DNA of 64,000 bases from Mesostigma viride (Eukaryota; Streptophyta; Mesostigmatophyceae; Mesostigmatales; Mesostigmataceae): contig RPFO01000022.1 in the NCBI GenBank assembly GCA_009746045.1, positions 2,036,660 to 2,100,659 on the forward strand, given 5' to 3'. How positions within the stretch are numbered: the first letter of the stretch is position 1; each line of letters starts with the position of its first letter. A program made the translations under genes and the position numbers. Under the pieces are notes generated by a model, which was not told the origin of the DNA, made no database searches, and was given only the letters and a program-made list of their open reading frames with translations. This document shows, in pieces, positions 58,296 to 64,000 of this stretch.

Positions 58296-60310
58296 TGAAT
58301 TGAATTGAATTGAATTGTAACATAACTCCGTTGGGAGTATATGTAGCACACAGCCCTTGAGAGGGGGGCATATGGCCTATCATACATCCTAAGCTACTTC
58401 CTGCAAGGGTGGGGATGTAAAGGACCCTTGCTCTAGGTGCACCAGGGCACTTGCATCCCATGATCTTCAAGCTATGCCCAGCGAAGGGGGAGCCTGTCAT
58501 GGGGGGGAAGAGCAGCATAGCTATACAAAGAAGCTAGGGCATGGCGTCTCAGCAGAGAGTTACTCCCTGCATGGGCACAACATAACTAAATAAAGCTAGG
58601 CATCATCTGGGGTGTGGCTCATCATAGGCACACATGTACATGATTAAGGAAAGCGCGTGGCTTAGCTAGGATAGTGCCTCTAGGAGGCGTACATGTACAT
58701 GGCCACGGTCTATCTATTCTGCACTACTACTGCTGTATTCCCCTAAGCTGGGGCGTCTGGAGTCGCTGGGGCCGCGGGGGGGGGGGGGTCGCCTGCCAGG
58801 GCTTGTGGCCGACGTAGATGGCCGCCCCCTTCCAGTACACCGGCTGGCCCGCCTTGGTCTGCCGGAGCTGGAGGTAGATCGGCCATAGCTCCCGTCGCCG
58901 TTGTTGCTGCGCCAGGGTCAGGTCGTCATCAAGGGTGAAGAGAGTCTTCTCGAGCCGCTTGCGGCGTCTGAGAAAAGAAATCTTGTCCGCCGGGGTCTTA
59001 AAGGTGAGAAGGAGCGGGGGCGGCCCTGCCTTACCCCGCGCGCGGGGAAGGCGGTGGGCGGCCAGCGCGATCTCACCGATAAGGCCCATGCGACCAAGGA
59101 TTTCTCGCTCAAACGCACGCAAAAGCTTCTCGGAAGTCTCACCTTCCTCCATGGTGAAGTTCTTGACAATGACGTTGAGGCTGCGCTGGGCGAGCTCGGC
59201 CTCCTCGCGGAGGTCAAGCGTCTGCCGTTGGAGCTGGGCTGCGACGGCGGAGGTGGTGGAGGTGGTATGTTGCTTAAGCATGTCCGCCCAGGTGGTGATG
59301 GGAGGAGCATCGCCGGCCAGGCCAGCCGGGGCTGGCTTGGCGGCAATGTCCTTCACCGCCTGGGCGGTGAGGCCTGCCGTGTTCTGCAGAACCTCGATAG
59401 CGATGGCGTTGTCCTTAAGACGCTGGTCGATGTCACGGAGCTGGGCGGTGATGGCGTCGGAGGTGGAGGTGGTGGCGGTGGAGGAGGCGAGGAGGGTGGA
59501 GGTGGCGGTGGAGATGGTGGAGGTGGCGGTGGAAAGGAGGGGAAGCTCGGCAGTCAGCGTGCCGCCGATGGCCGCCACATCTGCAGCAATGGGGTCCACG
59601 TGCTCCTCGAGGACCTCCTTAAGGAGTGAGCGGAGGGAGGATTCGGTTAAGGTGGTGGTGAGAGGCTTGGGGGGCCAAAGCTCCCCGATGGAGCGTCCAA
59701 GGAGGGAAAAGAGAGCGAATTGCTGGAGGAAGGGGCGGTGGAGGCTGGGAATGATGTCGAAAGAGGCGAGACGAACCCAGCGAGGGTCAAAGAGGCGACC
59801 TTGGTTGAAGAGCTGCTTGCATAGTGCAAGAAGCGAGGCGTGCGTTCCATAAAACACGCAGACCAGGATGCGTTCCGGGTTAAGCGTGTCAAGGAAGCCG
59901 GGCTGGCTGGCTTCGGCGACAAAGTCGAGCTCTGTCCAACTCGGCTCGGCAGAGCGACTGCGCTTGGGTTCAGGCGACGCTGCGGGCGAGGCGGGCTCAG
60001 CAGGCGGCTGGGCGACCACTAGAGCTTGGCTAGTGGCGCCGCTGCCTTCTGGGCCGGTTGGCGAAGCTGCAGCCGGGGCTGCAGACGTATTTTCATTGCT
60101 GAGCGCAGCCGCCAGGCTGCGTTGCGTCGAGAGGCGTTTGCTCATCGTATAGTGCGTTACAGCTTCGGAAAATTATATCAGCATGTGCGTCTAAGAAAGA
60201 CGAAGCGATTGTGATATTCACAGCTGAATTCGGTGCTCAAACGTGAAAGTTATGAGCTCCGACAGCCATGGCTACCTCGTGGCTCGTGGCTGCGGTAGCT
60301 CGTGGCTGAG
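58296..60310 (-). mobile_element. ORF1-only non-LTR retrotransposon, apparently complete
   Basis: Minus strand, about 2.0 kb. The 5' UTR is at 60310-60146 (GCCATGGCTGTCGGAGCTCA...TTTCACGTTTGAGCACCGAA), one intact ORF1 at 60145-58727, and a 3' UTR to about 58318 ending CATATACTCCCAACGGAGTT then ATG, with a (CAATT)n tail at 58296-58317. There is no room for an endonuclease or RT. The same structure is seen, more decayed, at 36.9-39.4, 47.4-49.6 and 60.7-63.1 kb. Confidence 0.8.
58727..60145 (-). CDS. Retrotransposon ORF1 protein, L1 ORF1p-like
   Basis: Intact 472-aa frame. ORF1 proteins of this kind bind element RNA and act as nucleic-acid chaperones in retrotransposition. N-terminus: MSKRLSTQRSLAAAL, then an Ala/Pro-rich stretch and KRSRS (61-65). 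Residues 205-300 are Ser/Thr-rich with heptad-like Leu/Ile spacing (DITAQLRDIDQRL-type, about 230-245), suggesting a coiled coil. Residues 322-402 look like the RRM-type domain (LNVIVKNF, AHRLPRARGKAGPPPLLLTF). Residues 403-446 look like the ORF1p C-terminal domain (LDDDLTLAQQQRRRELWPIY, VYWKGAAIYV). This is the only undamaged transposon frame in the window. Family assignment rests on these motifs. Confidence 0.82.
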   Translation of the reverse strand: MSKRLSTQRSLAAALSNENTSAAPAAASPTGPEGSGATSQALVVAQPPAEPASPAASPEPKRSRSAEPSWTELDFVAEASQPGFLDTLNPERILVCVFYGTHASLLALCKQLFNQGRLFDPRWVRLASFDIIPSLHRPFLQQFALFSLLGRSIGELWPPKPLTTTLTESSLRSLLKEVLEEHVDPIAADVAAIGGTLTAELPLLSTATSTISTATSTLLASSTATTSTSDAITAQLRDIDQRLKDNAIAIEVLQNTAGLTAQAVKDIAAKPAPAGLAGDAPPITTWADMLKQHTTSTTSAVAAQLQRQTLDLREEAELAQRSLNVIVKNFTMEEGETSEKLLRAFEREILGRMGLIGEIALAAHRLPRARGKAGPPPLLLTFKTPADKISFLRRRKRLEKTLFTLDDDLTLAQQQRRRELWPIYLQLRQTKAGQPVYWKGAAIYVGHKPWQATPPPPRPQRLQTPQLRGIQQ

Positions 60311-60423
60311 AGGCCATGCCTCCTTAACCCGGGTTAACAAGCACAGGCACCCAGGGGGGGCTTGAGGAGAGGGCCTAGAAGGCCTGCATGACATATGGGG
60401 TGGAGGGTATGTGGCTAGGCTAT
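60311..60423. other. Spacer between retrotransposon copies
   Basis: Short unassigned sequence with AACCCGGGTTAACAAG. It leads into the copy of the 252-bp repeat. Confidence 0.4.
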
Positions 60424-60655
60424 CAAGGAGACAACCAGCGCAGGCCAGAAATCGGGAGAATCCGGACCATGGTAGCTCGAGCCTGCCGTTATCTTGTCCG
60501 CGTGTTCGAGTCGTTCAGGATGATGAAGATGAATGGTGATGGAAATGTGTATCCTTGTGCAGTGAAATATATTATGGCTGGCTTACGTGTAGAGCGACTA
60601 GATGACCTAGACGGTGGGGCCGGAAACAGCATGCTTGATCAGGGCGTGTGTTTCG
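60424..60655. mobile_element. Second copy of the short insertion repeat
   Basis: Nearly identical to 48261-48488 over about 230 bp (differences include an ATAT insertion near 60569 and one base near 60600). GGCTAT precedes it at 60418-60423 and GCTAT follows it, consistent with a 5-6 bp target duplication. Confidence 0.75.
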
Positions 60656-61384
60656 GCTATAGCTGGTGTACACATGGCATCTCAGCAGAGAGTAACTCCC
60701 TGCATAGGCATGGCATGGCTAAATTCTTAATGCATCATCCATGGGAGGTCCCATTGTAGGCTGGGCGCGGCTAAATACTGAAAGCATCATCCATGGGGGC
60801 CATTATGGGCGCACATGCGCGTGGGCCACTTGCAAAGGCTAAGCCTATCTAATCTACACTACTGGTATATTCCCTAGTCTGGGGTGGCAGGAGGGGCCTG
60901 CCAGGGCTTGTGGTCAACGTGGATGACCGCCCCCCTCCAGTATACTGGCTTCCCCCCTGCACGCTGCCGGAGCTGAAGGTAGGTCGGCCATAGCTCGCGT
61001 CGCCGCTGTTGCTGGGCTAAGGTCAAGTCGTCGTCCAGCGTGAAGCGAGTATCCGAGAGCTTCTTGCGGCATTTAAGGAATGCCAGCTTGTCCGCGATGT
61101 ACTTAAAGGTGAGGAGCACAGGTGCCGGGCCAGCCTTACCCCGCGCGCGGGGAAGGCGGACTGAGCCGACATGTCCAGCTCACCAGTGAGTTGAGGGCAA
61201 GAATGGCGCGCTTAAATGCCTCAATTAAGGAGGCTCGTGGAGGTCTCACCTGCCGGCTGGTCGAAGTGCTTGACGATGACATTGTGGCTGCGCTTGTCGA
61301 GCTCGGCCGCCTCGCGGAGGTCGAGGGCTTGTTGCTTGAGTTGTGCCGTGATGGTGGAGGTGGTGGAGGTGGTGTGCTGCTTAA
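60656..61384 (-). pseudogene. ORF1-only retrotransposon copy, 3' part
   Basis: Minus strand. The 3' UTR (60660-60870, with CTCTGCTGAGATGCCATG) and the ORF1 C-terminal half back to 61384, including TLDDDLTLAQQQRRRELWPT. ORF1 is broken at 61384 by the piggyBac-like element and resumes for only about 60 bp at 63078-63140 (matching the AGDAP region), then is truncated against an RT fragment. Confidence 0.8.
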
Positions 61385-63073
61385 CCCCTAAATGGTCTTG
61401 CTGCCGATTTTCCGCCAAAAATCGAGTTCCAGCCGATGCATCGGCCCCTTCTCGGGGGACCAGATGCCGCGAAATCTATTGAGAATTAGGAAAAGTTTAG
61501 CTGAGAAGATCGAAAGTTTATAAAATTCTTCACAGCATGGTACTAGGGTTTGCATACTTTTGACAAAGTTATAGAGGTGTTCTGGCCGGTCAAAGTACAA
61601 GGGGTCAGGGTACTTTTTCACGTACAACGTGCATTCCGGAAAACGACGACCTGGCCATGGCGGCTTGCGCCCACGCATGGCATTTACGTTTGCGTTCGAA
61701 TTTTCTGGCCAAACTTAGGATATTGATTTTAAACGTCCTAAAGATGATACAGGCCAATTTTTGGTTCGCGGGAATGCCATTTGATAGGTGTCGGCAGCGT
61801 TCTTGCTGGAAAAAACTGCGATCAGGCCGGACGATAGAAACGTTGACAGCAATACCTTTCCGGCGTATTTTAAAGGATATATTGGTTTCTTTGTACTTTT
61901 TATGATACATAGTAGTCGTAAACGTGCAAGGGTGGCCAGAAATCGCCGAATCCAGCGACCATGCTGCACAACTTTGGTGTGCCGAAATGCGCCATTTTGC
62001 GGCCACCGCCTGGGCCAAGTTAACGCCATCCATGCCTGGTAAAGCTTAAGCATCGTTTTCCTATCGATGTTTGACGTTTATATATACGTTCTAGCTTGTG
62101 TAGCACATTCTTTTTGCACTATTCATGCTCTTTCTTGACCCTGGCCTGGCCCCTTTCTAAAACACCCTTCTTAGATGCTTCCCTCAGTCAGTTGACCTGC
62201 CACAGGGTGATGGTGATAAGTTTTAGAGGCTGTATGGGTTTGAATACCTCCATATATGTTTGTTATACATTTCCCATACACATATTGCATGAGTGTGAGG
62301 CAGTTGGCTGGTCTCTGTGGCATCATCAAGCACGTAACCGGTGAGTAAAAGCTTCCCATTGACAGCATGTGCCACCAGGTGTGCTGGCCATCACCTGGCA
62401 AGCTATAGCAGCTTAGGCCTAGTTTATCCTTGCTAGGGCAGGCTGAAATAGGCTCAACACCACTAGTTTGTTGGTGGCTGCCTCCTAGAATGCATGCCTT
62501 GCGTAGGGTGTCCGTACCACGTTACCTACGTGCATGGACAAGGTGGCACCTGCACATAGGTGCCATGTAAGGGCAGTGTGATGATGCAGTTATGTTTCCC
62601 CATCATTGTGGAAGGGAAATGTATTGTTTGGCATGGTTGGTGGCCATATTAGGAGGTAGTATGCCCACCCCTACTCCCTTGGTTGCTTTTTACCAACGGT
62701 ACCCCTATGGGCTGTACTGGGTGTAACTGCTGGTATACCCACCCAAATTATGACCCCAATAGCTCAAACTGTTCAGCAACTAATTGTTTATCATCCCTGA
62801 AGTGGTAGGTGCCTAGGTCTTATAACATAATTCAAAATGCACATTCTACCAAAAATGAAAACGCGCGTCTTGACCCCCCTGACTTTGACGGCAGTTAAAC
62901 ATGGCCTACCCTGCATATATGTGAGGTTGTGATATACCAACCCGAAGGGCAACTCATGGACATGCTTGGCCCCCAAGGACAGCCATTGGATATGGGTAGG
63001 TTGGATGGCATCTGGTTTGCAAAATTGTGAAGATCCAGCCGATTTATCGGCAGGATCTCAGACCATTTAGGGG
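61385..63073. mobile_element. piggyBac-like element, 1.69 kb, with TTAA target duplication
   Basis: The ends are exact 13-bp inverted repeats, CCCCTAAATGGTC, flanked by TTAA (61381-61384; 63074-63077, with a second TTAA at 63078-63081). The paralogous site at about 48620 reads CTGCTTAAGCAAG with one TTAA, which shows a clean insertion into ORF1. Subterminal palindromes GCCGATGCATCGGC (61433) and GCCGATTTATCGGC (63038) sit at equivalent places. Minus-strand frames at 61388-61678 and 61605-62033 may be decayed transposase, but no catalytic motif could be identified. The right half has no long frames, so it is probably non-autonomous. Confidence 0.8.
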
Positions 63074-63178
63074 TTAATTAAGCAAGTCCGCCCAGGTGGA
63101 GGGGGCATCGCCGGCCGGGCCAGCAGGCGCCGGCTGGGCACAAGCAATCGATGTTGTGGCTTCCAGTGACAAGCTTAA

Positions 63179-63374
63179 TCTAGCCAGAGTTGGGCGGACT
63201 CAGGGATCTCCGGCCACAAGCGTCATGTCATCAGCGTAGATCAGGTCGCTCAGTCGGTAGGGCGGGTCAACCCCGCCGTAGCTGGCGCCGTACTCTGTGA
63301 TCTCGATCCCTGGCAGGCGCCCCTCCACCCAGGCAGAGCAGGCTTGTGCACGCATCATAATATTAAAAATTAAA
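63179..63374 (-). pseudogene. LINE RT fragment with YADD motif
   Basis: Minus strand: ARACSAWVEGRLPGIEITEY, then YGGVDPPYRLSDLIYADD and ESAQLWLD. It matches the motif C region of the 39.4-kb LINE and is truncated on both sides. Confidence 0.85.
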
Positions 63375-63378
63375 TTAA

Positions 63379-64000
63379 CCCGTGTTTCTTTAATTATAGA
63401 ACGCGATATAATTTTTTTTAATTATAGATCGCGTTGTAAGCTTTTTTTATAACGCGTATGTAACAACCAAATGTTACATCCAAAGTTTTCCTACTGTTGA
63501 TCTTAGTATGAGTTCTTTAGGACAATTATTTGGGAAGTTAGGAGGCTTCGACGTCTGATGGATATTGGGCCTGCTGAGATCTGCAGAATTTATTGTTCTA
63601 CCCTCATTGGTCGTGGCCTGATCCACGTAGGGTACTTTGCATGGTTTTGTTCAGTCAGTCATAGATTCTCTTTAATACCGTTGTACCTGGTGGATCTGGT
63701 TCCAGGTCATGGAGATTCCGTATGTGCTGGCTTTGTGTTGTGTTGAGGATTCGGAAGCTAAGATCTTATCTTGAGTGATTCTCACTTTTGATTGGTCCTT
63801 CCGGGTTAGGGCTGAGCCGACTCTGCGTGCACGATGACTTTTATCCTGTTTGTGGCGGCTGGGCATGTGTGCGTATACGAGAACTAAAGCTATGGTGTAA
63901 TTCAAGGGTTTCCTTGTTTCATCAATCAAACAACCCTCGCTAAAAGTCAACTATAACTTCAACAGATAGTCGACTTGGATATAACTTGTCTGTTGTGTCT
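63379..64000. mobile_element. End of a second CCCGTG-type piggyBac-like element
   Basis: TTAA (63375-63378) then CCCGTGTTTCTTTAATTATA, GAACGCGATATAA and TTGTAAGCTTTTTTTATAAC, the same order as the right end of the 30251-33786 element read inward. The rest of the window (to 64000) has no recognisable gene and presumably belongs to this element. Frames at 63558-63746 (+) and 63672-63950 (-) are unassigned. Confidence 0.6.

Noticed and set aside
58901-59852. Plus-strand frames of 242 and 305 codons
   Set aside because: Antisense shadows of the intact retrotransposon ORF1 on the minus strand.

Overview
The window is nuclear DNA from a photosynthetic-type eukaryote, most likely a green alga with a large, repeat-rich genome. 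Evidence for this: many spliceosomal introns, GC-rich exons, a gene with the ARID-then-PHD layout of plant ARID4 proteins, an algal-type three-histidine-box membrane desaturase, and two cytosolic ribosomal protein genes. A prasinophyte such as Cymbomonas is a guess that the sequence alone cannot settle.

Four host genes can be assembled exon by exon with unbroken reading frames. (1) 1264-16913, minus: an ARID/PHD chromatin protein, 8 exons, 1107 aa. (2) 18051-29808, plus: a membrane fatty-acid desaturase, 10 exons, 371 aa. (3) 50123-53635, minus: ribosomal protein uS9 (RPS16), 6 exons, 140 aa, with a 6-nt first coding exon. (4) 54417-57856, plus: ribosomal protein eL13 (RPL13), 4 exons, 211 aa, with one GC-AG intron. 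They form two head-to-head pairs: ARID/PHD with desaturase (about 1.1 kb apart) and uS9 with eL13 (about 0.8 kb apart).

Introns of the first pair are long and packed with minisatellites (units of 8, 10, 27, 29, 32, 36/37, 40, 46 and 60 bp), a near-identical tandem duplication of an unknown 1.57-kb element, and a MITE. At least seven of these introns, on both strands, carry extra copies of their own exon end plus 5' splice site. In one desaturase intron the donor itself is the seed of a 40-bp tandem array. This is the most unusual signal in the window.

From 29.8 to 50 kb and from 58.1 to 64 kb lies a transposon graveyard. It holds two lines of non-LTR retrotransposons: an endonuclease/RT element with (ACTT)n tails, and ORF1-only elements, one with an intact 472-aa ORF1. 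The ORF1-only elements share their 3' terminus with a second RT lineage. Nested in these are two TTAA-flanked piggyBac-like elements (and the end of a third), two MITEs with CGAAAT-rich interiors, and a short repeat with clear target-site duplications. Several insertions can be proved by comparison with an uninterrupted paralogue in the same window.

The window starts in a pentanucleotide satellite (1-357).
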